Assembly (NCBI GenBank): GCA_017645945.1
Contig: JAGCNL010000087.1
Span: forward strand, 75,847 to 135,792
DNA: 59,946 bases
Direction of reading: 5' to 3'
DNA from: Salinivirgaceae bacterium
GTDB lineage: Bacteria > Bacteroidota > Bacteroidia > Bacteroidales > SZUA-534
The first letter of the stretch is position 1; each line of letters begins with the position of its first letter. The translations under genes and the position numbers were made by a program. Below the pieces are notes generated by a model, which was not told the origin of the DNA, did no database searches, and was given only the letters and a program-made list of their open reading frames with translations. Below, in pieces: positions 1 to 8,400 of the stretch.

Positions 1-668
1 GCTTCGGCTTCCAATCCTGCGGCAAGCATCGCATCAACGCGGCGGTCGATACGGTCGTATAGTTGATGGCGGTCCATTGTCAGGCCAACCATCACTATGT
101 CAAACGGCCGTTGTTTGCCTTGCCCCGTCCGCATCGACGAGTATGTTTTGCCCGTTTGCGCAATCACTTCAAGAGCCTTCAGCACGCGTTTGGGATTCAC
201 AATGTCGGCATTGTTATAATAGTCAGGGTCGAGTTGGGCAAGTTCGGCACGCAAGGCATCAATGCCTTCATTTTTAAGACGATGCATCATTTGCTCACGA
301 ATTTCGGGCGACGCTGTCGGTAAATCATCGATACCCTGCACAACGGCATCGATATACATCCCTGAGCCGCCAACCATCAGCACCTTGTCGTGCGTGGCAA
401 ACAACGTATCGAGCAATTCAAGTGCTTGCAATTCAAACCGTCCCGCGCTGTAATAGTCTGTTATCGAAAGATTTCCAATGAAATAATGTTTCACTTGCGC
501 CAACTGATCTGCCGACGGCGGTGCAGCACCAATCTTCAGTTCACGATACATCTGCCGCGAGTCGCACGACACGATTTCCGTGCCCAGCGCCTGAGCCAGT
601 TCAATGCTCAAGTCGGTCTTGCCAATGCCCGTGGGGCCCGTCAGGATTATCAGTTTTTTTTTCTGCAT
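1..668 (-). CDS. miaA: tRNA dimethylallyltransferase MiaA (3' end cut by window edge)
   Basis: MiaA transfers a dimethylallyl group from DMAPP to N6 of A37 in tRNAs that read UNN codons. Translating the minus strand from the ATG at 668 gives MQKKKLIILTGPTGIGKTDL, which contains the P-loop GPTGIGKT. It is followed by the SCDSRQMY motif (the catalytic Asp region) and, near the window edge, YDRIDRRVDAML and GLEAE, all typical of MiaA. About 222 residues are visible of the roughly 300 usual for the family, so the C-terminus lies outside the window. No disruption is seen in the visible part. A HAMP-GAF-PAS gene lies upstream on the same strand, but a strong terminator at 736-762 separates them, so miaA probably has its own transcript. 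The identification is secure. Confidence 0.95.
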   Translation of the reverse strand, partial: MQKKKLIILTGPTGIGKTDLSIELAQALGTEIVSCDSRQMYRELKIGAAPPSADQLAQVKHYFIGNLSITDYYSAGRFELQALELLDTLFATHDKVLMVGGSGMYIDAVVQGIDDLPTASPEIREQMMHRLKNEGIDALRAELAQLDPDYYNNADIVNPKRVLKALEVIAQTGKTYSSMRTGQGKQRPFDIVMVGLTMDRHQLYDRIDRRVDAMLAAGLEAE

Positions 669-735
669 TCTTCTGGTTGTTAGTTTGTAAAGACTGATAA
701 TTTCTATTGTTGGCAGTTGACATTTATTTAAAAAA

Positions 736-762
736 AGACCAATGCCGAACCGACATTGGTCT
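736..762 (-). terminator. intrinsic terminator of the HAMP-GAF-PAS gene
   Basis: On the minus strand AGACCAATG and CATTGGTCT form a 9-bp stem around a short loop, followed directly by seven T residues. It lies just downstream of the stop codon at 785. Confidence 0.85.
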
Positions 763-784
763 GTTAAAATGCTATTGTGTTATT

Positions 785-2782
785 TTACTTTTTTTTATAG
801 GTAAGGCTCAGTGTGGCAATTTTGTCCATCACTTCTTTCTGACCAGTAGTGTTAACAACAAGGTCGAATACGCGTTCTACCTCGCCCAGTTGGTTAATGT
901 ATGGGGTAAACGAGTGGGTGAAAGACATTTCCAATTCCTTGAAATTTGATGTGTACTCATATGTGGCACTTTCACCAGTCATCAGTCGTGACCATGCTTC
1001 GTCAAATCTAGCCTTGGCTTCATCGTTCGGAACATACAAATCGATGAAACGTTTGCCAACAAATTCAACCTTTTCCACACGCGATAACTGCAACATCATG
1101 TCATTAACATCAATGATTGTTCCTGACAAGTCGATATCGATGGTGCCAAGAGTGTTATTGATTGCATCAAAGGCAAGTCTCATCTCGCCTTCGCGACGTA
1201 CAGCCTCTTCTTGTGTGGCTTGCAGCTCTTCCATATTTTGGCGCAACTCTTCCTCTTGTGAAGAGAGCTCCTCACCACGCATCTTCGATTCTGAAAGCAG
1301 TTTGTTGGTTTGCTCTGTAATTCTCACGTTGGATATTGTCGATGCAATGTTTTCGCCCAATGTTTGTAAGAAATCTATCTGATATTGAGGTATTTCGTTG
1401 AATGATGCCAACTCTACAACACCAAGCACGTTGTCGTTTATAACGAGAGGAACAAGGAGTAGATAGTTTGGCTCTGCACCACCAAGACCAGATGTAAGTT
1501 TGATGTATTCTTCTGGGATCTCTCTCAGATATACTGGCAGTTTTTCAAAGGCGCAACGTCCGACAAGGCCTTCGGTAACGCCGAAATTGGTTCTTAAATA
1601 TTTCTCGCGGTTGTATGCCACTGCGCTCTTCATCTCGAAATGCGGATTGTCTTTGTCCTGCTCGTTCAAAATATATATGGCACCTTGGTTAACCTCCAAA
1701 TAATCAACCAAGTGGCGCATGACATTGCTCGACAGAATGTCCATGTTTTCGGAGTTGTGACGCAGAATGTCGCCAAAATCGGCCAAGCCCTTGGTTGTCC
1801 AGTTGCGGATCTCGTCTTCGTGCTGGCGTTTCTTGTTTGCTTCGTCTGATGCACGCAGGTTCTTGCGCATTTCGAGAAGTGCATTTCCCAAAGTGTCGCT
1901 TTCGCCTAATGCCTCATAATCAGAATTGTAGTTGCCATTTCCAATTTCAACGGCGAACTCTGATGTCTTGCGCAGCGATTCAATGAAGCCGTTCAGTGCG
2001 TCGCCCATATCACCAATCTCATCGTTCTTCGTGATAAGTTTCTCTTTTGGCAGAATACCCTTGGTCATTGTAATCAGGAATTCCTTGAGTTTGTAGACGG
2101 GAACAACGATGCTTCGTATTGTTATTGTACTAACTATAAGGACGATAACCACAATTATCAAAACGGAAATCACAACGAAATTTTGGAACCAGGCGAACGA
2201 TGCTGCCATCTCGCGGTTGGCATTTTCGGTTTTTTTCGATATTATTTCTGTAAGAGCCTCTATTTCATTCAATATTTTATAGGTCTCTTCAATAACATCG
2301 CCACCATCTTCAACCATCATCTCAGCTTCCATACGTATGATGTCCTCATTATAATCGAGCAGAGATTTGAGGTTTTCCATGATATTCTTGTGGTATCCGA
2401 ACAAAGTATCTCCAATGGCGGTCAATATTTGTGTAAGTGCGACACGTTCTTCCTCTTCCCAGTTCTTCGATATCTCCATCAATTCCGATTGCAGTTTCGG
2501 GAATTGCACATCGTGCATTGCTTGCAATTTGCGTTTGTCGGGAGTGCCAGGTTGTTTCTCAATATAAACCCAGTTTTTGATAAGCATCTGTGAATTGTTC
2601 ACCATTGCATTGCATTCCTGCAGTCCTGATAGTGACGGATTGTAGATGTTGAGAATGTCCTCATTCAGTTTCCTGTTGGTGTTTGATGTGGAATATGTTA
2701 CTAATCCATTGATGATTACCACCAGAAGCAATGAGCCGAAGCCTATAAGCAGTTTATTGGAAATTGTTAAACGCGCATTCAT
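785..2782 (-). CDS. membrane sensor protein: 4-helix sensor, HAMP, GAF and PAS, no output domain
   Basis: This 665-residue protein has a first membrane helix at about 10-30, a helical extracytoplasmic region to about 198, and a second membrane helix at about 200-223. Next come HAMP-like segments at about 224-320 (DEIGDMGDALN motif), a GAF domain at about 350-495 (TEGLVGRCAF, LLLVPLVINDNVLGVVELAS), a coiled coil with repeated QEEEL/QATQEE heptads, and a PAS-like domain at about 540-650. It then simply stops: there is no histidine kinase, SpoIIE, GGDEF or MCP signalling domain. Proteins of this layout usually feed a phosphatase or kinase, so it may signal to a separate partner such as the SpoIIE proteins at 41-45 kb; that is inference. 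A -7 promoter at 2806-2813 gives it its own transcript, although the YfiR-like gene lies just upstream. The ATG at 2782 is the only sensible start. Confidence 0.85.
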   Translation of the reverse strand: MNARLTISNKLLIGFGSLLLVVIINGLVTYSTSNTNRKLNEDILNIYNPSLSGLQECNAMVNNSQMLIKNWVYIEKQPGTPDKRKLQAMHDVQFPKLQSELMEISKNWEEEERVALTQILTAIGDTLFGYHKNIMENLKSLLDYNEDIIRMEAEMMVEDGGDVIEETYKILNEIEALTEIISKKTENANREMAASFAWFQNFVVISVLIIVVIVLIVSTITIRSIVVPVYKLKEFLITMTKGILPKEKLITKNDEIGDMGDALNGFIESLRKTSEFAVEIGNGNYNSDYEALGESDTLGNALLEMRKNLRASDEANKKRQHEDEIRNWTTKGLADFGDILRHNSENMDILSSNVMRHLVDYLEVNQGAIYILNEQDKDNPHFEMKSAVAYNREKYLRTNFGVTEGLVGRCAFEKLPVYLREIPEEYIKLTSGLGGAEPNYLLLVPLVINDNVLGVVELASFNEIPQYQIDFLQTLGENIASTISNVRITEQTNKLLSESKMRGEELSSQEEELRQNMEELQATQEEAVRREGEMRLAFDAINNTLGTIDIDLSGTIIDVNDMMLQLSRVEKVEFVGKRFIDLYVPNDEAKARFDEAWSRLMTGESATYEYTSNFKELEMSFTHSFTPYINQLGEVERVFDLVVNTTGQKEVMDKIATLSLTYKKK

Positions 2783-2805
2783 TATTTAGCATTTTTGTTT
2801 CTCAC

Positions 2806-2813
2806 CAAAAATA
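2806..2813 (-). promoter_or_regulatory. -7 promoter element (TATTTTTG) of the sensor gene
   Basis: It matches the Bacteroidota TAnnTTTG element and lies 24 bases upstream of the ATG at 2782. Fifteen bases including this element recur at the tRNA-Gly promoter (20389-20403). Confidence 0.6.
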
Positions 2814-2877
2814 GAATTTTATTTTTATCTACTGAAAATTTTATCGGACTAAATTCAGAATGTTATGAAAAAAGAAA

Positions 2878-2898
2878 AGCCTTCATTTTGTGAAGGCT
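2878..2898 (-). terminator. intrinsic terminator of the YfiR-like gene
   Basis: On the minus strand an AGCCTTCA/TGAAGGCT stem with a short loop is followed by TTTTCTTTTTT. It sits 21 bases past the stop codon at 2919. Confidence 0.8.
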
Positions 2899-2918
2899 CT
2901 TTCTAAGTGTTCGAAATC

Positions 2919-3434
2919 TTATTCGGCAGAAGCCGCATGATTAATAAGGTTTGTACTTACGTGCAGCTTCCGACCGTCAATTGCTTTTTGGTTGATTTCG
3001 TATTTGAGTTTGTCTTCAACCAAAAAGAAGTTGATGCAAGCGCCATTTTTTAGTGCTCCTGGTCTGTCGCTCAGAATCAAGGTCGATGATGAATCGCCAA
3101 CTTTGGCAATTACCGTGCTAAGTTTGTCCGCTTTGCTATCGGCAAAGGGCAGGAAGAGAATGTGGCATTTTGAAATCTCATCGATGCTCTTGACCCCGAC
3201 CACGGAAATGGGGCTGGTACCAACCATTTTGCCGTTTGTGAATGTCCGGACTTGGTTTAGAAGGTCGTTTTGGTTAACAATACAGATTACAAAATCTCCA
3301 TTCCTCTCACTCGCAGGCCATTCAATCTCTTTTGTAAAGTTACATATGTACATGGCCTTATGTTTAGCAGTAGCTTGCGCGAAGCAAACATTTACGCTAA
3401 CGATTGCAAAAATCAGTAATAATAAACGTTTCAT
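2919..3434 (-). CDS. YfiR-family (DUF4154) periplasmic protein
   Basis: This 171-residue exported protein has a signal peptide at 1-19 (hydrophobic LLLLIFAIVSVNVCFA, cleaved before QATAK). The mature part follows the YfiR/DUF4154 pattern: KAMYICNFTKEIEWP near the start, FVICIVNQND, a central CHILFLPFAD segment and GACINFFLVEDKLKYEIN near the end. In Pseudomonas YfiR is a periplasmic repressor that binds the sensor domain of the diguanylate cyclase YfiN. Here no GGDEF protein is visible; the nearest membrane sensor is the HAMP-GAF-PAS protein immediately downstream, which is the natural candidate partner (inference). The two genes are separated by a terminator and a promoter, so they are neighbours rather than a strict operon. 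Confidence 0.8.
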   Translation of the reverse strand: MKRLLLLIFAIVSVNVCFAQATAKHKAMYICNFTKEIEWPASERNGDFVICIVNQNDLLNQVRTFTNGKMVGTSPISVVGVKSIDEISKCHILFLPFADSKADKLSTVIAKVGDSSSTLILSDRPGALKNGACINFFLVEDKLKYEINQKAIDGRKLHVSTNLINHAASAE

Positions 3435-3628
3435 AATTCCCCAATTTTTTAATTGAACAAATACCCTATAGAAACTGGTCTAAAAGTATAAAAAATTGTT
3501 ATTGACATAATAGTAGGCTTGTTTTTTTTCACAAAAGAGCATAATTGTCAGATTAATAACGCTTTTTTATATATGAAAGGCTGTTAATATGTGATAATTA
3601 GTAGGGGCTCGGATTAGAAAAAATGAAT

Positions 3629-3636
3629 TACATTTG
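3629..3636 (+). promoter_or_regulatory. -7 promoter element (TACATTTG) of the O-antigen ligase/TPR gene
   Basis: TAnnTTTG match 18 bases before the ATG at 3654. A rare purine-rich ACGGAG (3645-3650) lies between it and the start. Confidence 0.65.
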
Positions 3637-3653
3637 CAACAAAAACGGAGTTT

Positions 3654-5873
3654 ATGAGTGAATTTATCAGCAAAATAAAGCCTTGGGCAAAGTATTTGCC
3701 AGTCATCGTGTTTATTGTAATTCTGCCATTTATTTGGGATACGGACAATATGCTCGACGCGTCGTTGCTGCCGAGACAATTGGCATTGTCTTTCTTTTTG
3801 ATAGCGATGACGGTTACGTTTGCGATTTTGTTTTTTAAAGGGCAGCGTTTCAGTTTCGACGGGAAATATGTTAAGATAGTCTTTGGCGGTCTGGCGCTGT
3901 TCATGCTGATGCACCTGATTTCATGGGCATTCGGGGTGGTCAACGGGAACGAGGCTTTGTTCCGTACCGTGAAGGAATTCGGATTATGTTTGTTTTTCTT
4001 TTTCATATACCAATTGCTAGCCAACGATTATCGAGGAAGAGAACTGATTCTGAAGCTTTTGCTTGTGGCAGGAACTGTTTTCATCACAATCGGAATAGTC
4101 CAATTCATGAAAGCGGATTTCTCGAAATTCGAATCTTCTACCCAAAACTTGTCGTATTATCTTAACTCTATAATTGAAGAGCTTTATTCCACTTGTTCAA
4201 ACAAGAACCTTTTTTCCTCAATATTGTTCATAACACTGCCAGTGTCAGTGTATTGCATGCTCAATCACGATGGCGATCATAAGGTTTTGTCGCTGTTGTG
4301 GCAGATTTTTGCGGGACTTGTGTCCATTGCCGATTTAGCATTGATTGTCATAATGCTTACACGAACCGTGTGGGCAGCATTAGCAGTGGCTCTGGTTGCG
4401 GCATATATACTCGCATATGCGAGAAGGATGATCTTTGTTCCCAAAATGAGTGGAGAAGTGGCAAAGCGGAAAACGAAACTTATATATATAGGTGTACCAG
4501 CCGTACTTGTGGTTATTGTGGTTGCTGTGTTTGCTTTTTCCGATACCCAGATCGAGCGGACAATCGTGGAACGTGCCGCAATAACGTTCAATCCTGAAAA
4601 GTATGGTTATAGAGACAATGAACATGGCGAGTCGTCAGTGGCAATGCGCAAGTTGGTTTGGGGAAAGACTCTGGATATGATAAAGGATCATCCTGTATTA
4701 GGCGCAGGCCCGGGTCAGTGGCAGATTGAACTTCCAAAATATGGTGCCGATGAGTTTGGTGCCAAAGTGCGCAATGGCTCAGAAACATTTCAGCGACCGC
4801 ATAACGATTATTTGTGGTTTGCATCGGAAGTTGGCATAATCGGATTGCTGGGTTACTTGGCCTTTTTCGTAGGTATTCTATTTGCTGGGTTGTCAAACAT
4901 AAAGCGTGCGGCCAATGGCAGAGTTGCTTTGTTTAACATTGTGGCTGTTGCGGCACTCATTGGTTGGGTAGTGGTTTCGCTGCTGGACTATCCTCATGAG
5001 CGTATTGAGCATAACGTGTTTTATCTGACCATTTCGGCAATAGTGCTTGTCGATTACGCAAGGCGAACTGTTGCTGGCAATCAGATAGAACAGGCAGAAC
5101 TGACAGAGCATACTGAGCAAGTAGAACTGACAGATCAGACAACGTTGGCTGAGCAGACCGAACGGTCAGCAAAATCGACAATCACGTTGGCGATATTGGC
5201 GTTCGGATTGGTAGTCAGTGGTTTACATCTGTGGCAGTCGTGGGCATATTATAATGGAGAAAAAAATGACCGTCTTGTTTTGGCTGCTTACTACCATGAA
5301 GACTGGAATGCCATTGTCAGATTGACAAGAAAGGTCGATACTCAATTGTACACTTTGGACAATTATACCGTGCCCATTCATTATTACAGAGGTGTGGCAT
5401 TGTCGTTTAAAAACAACGATAAGGAAGCAATCAGCGAGTTTGAGCAGGCACTTGAGAAACATCCGAACCATATGTTGTCATATTGTGGCATTGCAGCGTC
5501 ACTAATGAAGTTACAACGATATGACGAGGCAATCAAGTACGTTGAACAAGTTCTTGAAATGTCGCCACGTAATAGCCAGGCATTGTTTGATATGGCTATT
5601 GCCTATTATAACCAAAGAGAGTTCCAACAAGCTCTTGATTATATGTTGAGGCTGCCTTTGGTATTAGAGTCTGGACCACATAATTATGAGGCAACACGCA
5701 GGGCGATTTGCAGGGCAGCTGTGGCCGAAAATGCATCGCGCTATAACAGAGATAATCTGTTGGATTGGCTTAATAACGACGGCAGAGTAGACTCTTCTAT
5801 AAACAGATATTATTCAGATAGTTGCACGTTCGACGAATTGCTTCTTAAAGAATTAGGACCGAACAATCAGTGA
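3654..5873 (+). CDS. O-antigen ligase/polymerase (Wzy_C family) fused to TPR repeats
   Basis: This 739-residue protein has some ten to twelve membrane helices over residues 1-460. A Wzy_C/WaaL-type periplasmic loop at about 330-400 contains GAGPGQW and HNDYLWFASEVG, the signature of O-antigen ligases and polymerases. A Thr/Glu/Gln-rich linker follows (about 468-498, near-repeats of EQAELTEHTE), then another membrane helix (about 503-525). The soluble C-terminus holds about three TPR units (residues 575-680). These proteins join or ligate lipid-linked glycans; whether this one is a ligase, a polymerase or a protein glycosyltransferase cannot be told from sequence. The TPR tail could hold a partner or acceptor. 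Its stop overlaps the convergent mntP stop by 7 bases. Its start has a promoter and an ACGGAG ribosome-binding site. Confidence 0.8.
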   Translation: MSEFISKIKPWAKYLPVIVFIVILPFIWDTDNMLDASLLPRQLALSFFLIAMTVTFAILFFKGQRFSFDGKYVKIVFGGLALFMLMHLISWAFGVVNGNEALFRTVKEFGLCLFFFFIYQLLANDYRGRELILKLLLVAGTVFITIGIVQFMKADFSKFESSTQNLSYYLNSIIEELYSTCSNKNLFSSILFITLPVSVYCMLNHDGDHKVLSLLWQIFAGLVSIADLALIVIMLTRTVWAALAVALVAAYILAYARRMIFVPKMSGEVAKRKTKLIYIGVPAVLVVIVVAVFAFSDTQIERTIVERAAITFNPEKYGYRDNEHGESSVAMRKLVWGKTLDMIKDHPVLGAGPGQWQIELPKYGADEFGAKVRNGSETFQRPHNDYLWFASEVGIIGLLGYLAFFVGILFAGLSNIKRAANGRVALFNIVAVAALIGWVVVSLLDYPHERIEHNVFYLTISAIVLVDYARRTVAGNQIEQAELTEHTEQVELTDQTTLAEQTERSAKSTITLAILAFGLVVSGLHLWQSWAYYNGEKNDRLVLAAYYHEDWNAIVRLTRKVDTQLYTLDNYTVPIHYYRGVALSFKNNDKEAISEFEQALEKHPNHMLSYCGIAASLMKLQRYDEAIKYVEQVLEMSPRNSQALFDMAIAYYNQREFQQALDYMLRLPLVLESGPHNYEATRRAICRAAVAENASRYNRDNLLDWLNNDGRVDSSINRYYSDSCTFDELLLKELGPNNQ

Positions 5874-6427
5874 GTGAGCAGGTGTTCGAAAAGAATTTTT
5901 ACACCAATTAGAATCAGAACAATTCCGCCAATCAGTTCGAAGTTGAAGCGGCATATGCGTTTGAAGCAAGAGCCGAGGTAGACTCCGACAATGGTCAGCA
6001 GGAGCGATACTGCAGCAATGGTCAGTGAAGGGGAGAGCAGAGAGTTGCGCATAAGTCCAAGGTTGACACCAACAATGAGAGCATCGATGCTGGTGGCAAC
6101 CGCCAACCCGAGCAGAACCTTGTAACTTGTTGTGTCAAAACGACATTCTTCTTTTTCGCTGAGCGATTCTCGAATCATGTTGCCACCAATGCAGGCTAGC
6201 AGACCAAAGGCAATCCAGTGGTCGAAAGAGTCGATGAGATTGGCAAAACTGGCACCAGCTAACCATCCGATTACGGGCATAAGACCTTGAAATCCACCGA
6301 AAAAAACGGCCATAATCAAGGCTGTTTTGAGACGGGGTTTCTCCATCATCAATCCTGCTGTTATGGATACCGCAAAGCAATCCATTGCAAGTGCAACGGC
6401 GATAATCAGAATGTCGAGCGTGCTCAT
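5867..6427 (-). CDS. mntP: manganese efflux pump MntP
   Basis: MntP exports Mn2+ across the inner membrane. The 186-residue sequence has six membrane helices, as in the family, and carries the paired motifs ALAMDCFAVSITAG (helix 1) and ATSIDALIVGVNLG (helix 4), whose acidic residues are the conserved Mn-site residues. Length matches the Escherichia coli protein. Its stop overlaps the end of the convergent O-antigen-ligase-like gene. A promoter lies at 6442-6449; I saw no Mn riboswitch in the short leader, so regulation is not evident. Confidence 0.92.
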   Translation of the reverse strand: MSTLDILIIAVALAMDCFAVSITAGLMMEKPRLKTALIMAVFFGGFQGLMPVIGWLAGASFANLIDSFDHWIAFGLLACIGGNMIRESLSEKEECRFDTTSYKVLLGLAVATSIDALIVGVNLGLMRNSLLSPSLTIAAVSLLLTIVGVYLGSCFKRICRFNFELIGGIVLILIGVKILFEHLLTH

Positions 6428-6441
6428 CGTTTTTTTTTCGG

Positions 6442-6449
6442 CAAATATA
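6442..6449 (-). promoter_or_regulatory. -7 promoter element (TATATTTG) of mntP
   Basis: Exact TAnnTTTG match 15 bases upstream of the mntP ATG. Confidence 0.65.
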
Positions 6450-6537
6450 TGGGAGCAATTAAATTCATGATTGTTTCCTCACTCAAAAAAATATTTGTCA
6501 ATCTTTTAGTTCATGTTATTTCTATAGAACAAACCTT

Positions 6538-6545
6538 TACATTTG
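6538..6545 (+). promoter_or_regulatory. -7 promoter element (TACATTTG) of the pseudouridine synthase gene
   Basis: Exact TAnnTTTG match 23 bases before the ATG at 6568. Confidence 0.65.
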
Positions 6546-6567
6546 CAGTTCATTAAAAACAGTCAGT

Positions 6568-7701
6568 ATGCGGTACACATCAGACAACAGAAGTGACAGA
6601 AAACCAGACCGTAACAGGAATAATTACGGACAAAACGAGTCGGGCAGAGAAGCTAGAAGTTTTGGAAAAGGTGACGGAACAAGATTCGGAAAAGGTGACG
6701 GAACAAGAAAGTTCGGTCGTAGGCCTTTTGGCGAAAACGGAGAATCGGACGGAAGGTATCGTCAGGGTAATAATGGTGAAAAGCGTCAGATGCACCGCAC
6801 CAGCGATGGTGGCTCCACTGGCGCAAACCGCGGCTATGGGCAACATCGTGGCAACGGACAAACGCGGGGAAATTATCGCGACAGAAACAATGAAAATGGT
6901 CAGAATCAGCGTTTTTCACGTCCAAGAATCGACCGCAATCAGTATGACGCTGAGCAACAGCATTTTTCGAAATACAAAGAAGATGATGGCGTTCGTCTGA
7001 ACCGCTACATCGCTAATGCAGGCGTGTGCAGCCGTCGCGATGCTGAGCAGTATATTCTGGCAGGTGTGATAACCATCAACGGAAAAGTTGTGACCGAGCT
7101 TGCCACAAAAGTTCATTATGGAGATGTGGTTAAGTTCAACAACGCTCCGTTGATGCCAGAGAGGAAGACATACATATTGCTCAATAAACCAAAAGATTAC
7201 GTTACAACCACAGAGGACCCGCATGCTGAAAAAACTGTGATGGACCTCATCGGTGACGCAGGAAAGAATAGAGTTTATCCGGTTGGGCGGCTCGACAGGG
7301 CTACCACTGGACTTTTGCTGCTGACTAATGACGGTGATTTGGCAGAGCATCTTTGCCATCCGAAGTATAACAAACAGAAAATCTATCATGTTACCCTCGA
7401 CCGCAAGGTGGCAGAAGAGGACATTGAAAAGCTGGTGAACGGAATCGAACTTGAAGATGGCATGGCAAATGCCGATGAGATAGAATACTGCAATCCTGAA
7501 AACCTGGCTGAAGTTGGCGTTGTCATTCACAATGGCAGAAACCGCATTGTGCGCCGCATGTTCGAAGCGTTGAAGTATAGAGTTAAAAAACTTGACAGGG
7601 TTTATTACGCAGGTTTGACTAAGAAAAATCTGCCTCGCGGCAAATGGCGTTTCCTGACAGATAAGGAAATTGCAATGTTGAAGCGCGGTACTTATAAGTA
7701 A
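6568..7701 (+). CDS. RsuA/RluB-family pseudouridine synthase with long disordered N-terminal extension
   Basis: This 377-residue protein isomerises uridine to pseudouridine in rRNA, most likely in the 23S RluB position. Residues about 138-185 form an S4 RNA-binding domain (VRLNRYIANAGVCSRRDAEQ). Residues about 200-370 are the catalytic domain with GRLDRATTGLLLLTNDG, where the Asp in GRLD is the catalytic residue, and RNRIVRRMFEAL. The first 130 residues are low-complexity, rich in Arg, Gly, Asn and Asp, and contain an exact 8-residue duplication (FGKGDGTR twice). Such basic tails occur on Bacteroidota RNA-binding proteins and probably contact rRNA. The start has a -7 promoter just upstream. 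It stands alone as a transcript. Confidence 0.9.
   Translation: MRYTSDNRSDRKPDRNRNNYGQNESGREARSFGKGDGTRFGKGDGTRKFGRRPFGENGESDGRYRQGNNGEKRQMHRTSDGGSTGANRGYGQHRGNGQTRGNYRDRNNENGQNQRFSRPRIDRNQYDAEQQHFSKYKEDDGVRLNRYIANAGVCSRRDAEQYILAGVITINGKVVTELATKVHYGDVVKFNNAPLMPERKTYILLNKPKDYVTTTEDPHAEKTVMDLIGDAGKNRVYPVGRLDRATTGLLLLTNDGDLAEHLCHPKYNKQKIYHVTLDRKVAEEDIEKLVNGIELEDGMANADEIEYCNPENLAEVGVVIHNGRNRIVRRMFEALKYRVKKLDRVYYAGLTKKNLPRGKWRFLTDKEIAMLKRGTYK
6664..6711 (+). repeat. 24-base tandem duplication in the pseudouridine synthase head
   Basis: Two 24-base units follow each other; the first 21 bases of each are identical. They encode the duplicated Gly-Lys-Gly-Asp-Gly-Thr-Arg segment. Confidence 0.85.
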
Positions 7702-7795
7702 GCGAGCGAATTAAATAGTAAACGGCATTTAGATTTTTTTCATAAAAAAAATAAAGAGACAGAATAATTTGGCGCAATTGTTGTAATAAAAGTTT

Positions 7796-7803
7796 TATAT
7801 TTG
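7796..7803 (+). promoter_or_regulatory. -7 promoter element (TATATTTG) of the siaB/siaC-like pair
   Basis: The element overlaps the in-frame TTG at 7801, so that codon cannot be the start. It supports initiation at the ATG at 7834. Confidence 0.65.
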
Positions 7804-7833
7804 TTAGACTTTTATGAACCCCATGTTTCTAAA

Positions 7834-8400
7834 ATGGACAATTGCGTTAATTTATTGAGTTATAAAGGCAAAATAACATTCGACATAGTCAATGACTTGT
7901 TGGACGATTATCAGCGCAAAATGCCGGCTACTTGCAGTGTTAAGTGTCGGACGCGATTGTATTCCATTGTGGTTGAGTGTCTTGAGAATGCATACAGACA
8001 TAATTTAGAAGGTTCGGATTATCAAGTTGCCGTTGATTTGTGGAATCAGGAATCGGATTATGTTCTTTTTGTGGAGAATAAGATTAAGAATGATGAGATT
8101 GAGCCTTTGACAAACTACATTGAACGGATTAATGCGGCTTCGGCATCGGAATTGAAAAAATTGTATTTTGAAACAATATATCACACGAGGATATCAGAAA
8201 AAGGCGGAGCAAGAGTAGGATTAATGAAGATTCGCCGATGCGCAAGCCAACCGATAGAATATGAATTTGTCGCAATAGATAAAAATACATCTTTGTTTAA
8301 CATAATTGTCAGAATTACTGACGTTTACCAATCGGACCACAATGACAATGAACTCCATCAGAATTCAAGAAACCAAAACGTCTCCTGCCGTTGTATTTGA
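7834..8400 (+). CDS. SiaB-like (DUF6272) protein kinase
   Basis: This 188-residue cytoplasmic protein resembles SiaB, the GHKL-type kinase that phosphorylates SiaC in the Pseudomonas SiaABCD pathway. Visible motifs are YSIVVECLENAYRHN (an N-box-like E-x-x-x-N-A) and ISEKGGARVGLMKIRR (a G-box-like glycine segment). The ATG at 7834 is preferred because upstream in-frame TTG 7801 lies inside the -7 promoter. Its 3' end overlaps the start of the SiaC-like gene by 59 bases, indicating coupled translation. No diguanylate cyclase (SiaD) is nearby, so the output differs from the Pseudomonas pathway; the matching SpoIIE phosphatases may be those at 41-45 kb (inference). Confidence 0.78.
   Translation: MDNCVNLLSYKGKITFDIVNDLLDDYQRKMPATCSVKCRTRLYSIVVECLENAYRHNLEGSDYQVAVDLWNQESDYVLFVENKIKNDEIEPLTNYIERINAASASELKKLYFETIYHTRISEKGGARVGLMKIRRCASQPIEYEFVAIDKNTSLFNIIVRITDVYQSDHNDNELHQNSRNQNVSCRCI

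Noticed and set aside
6428..6567. Mn-sensing riboswitch before mntP
   Set aside because: The leader between promoter and ATG is only about 15 bases, too short for a riboswitch.
7801..7833. TTG start for the SiaB-like protein
   Set aside because: The codon lies inside the -7 promoter element, so it would not be transcribed; the ATG at 7834 is better.
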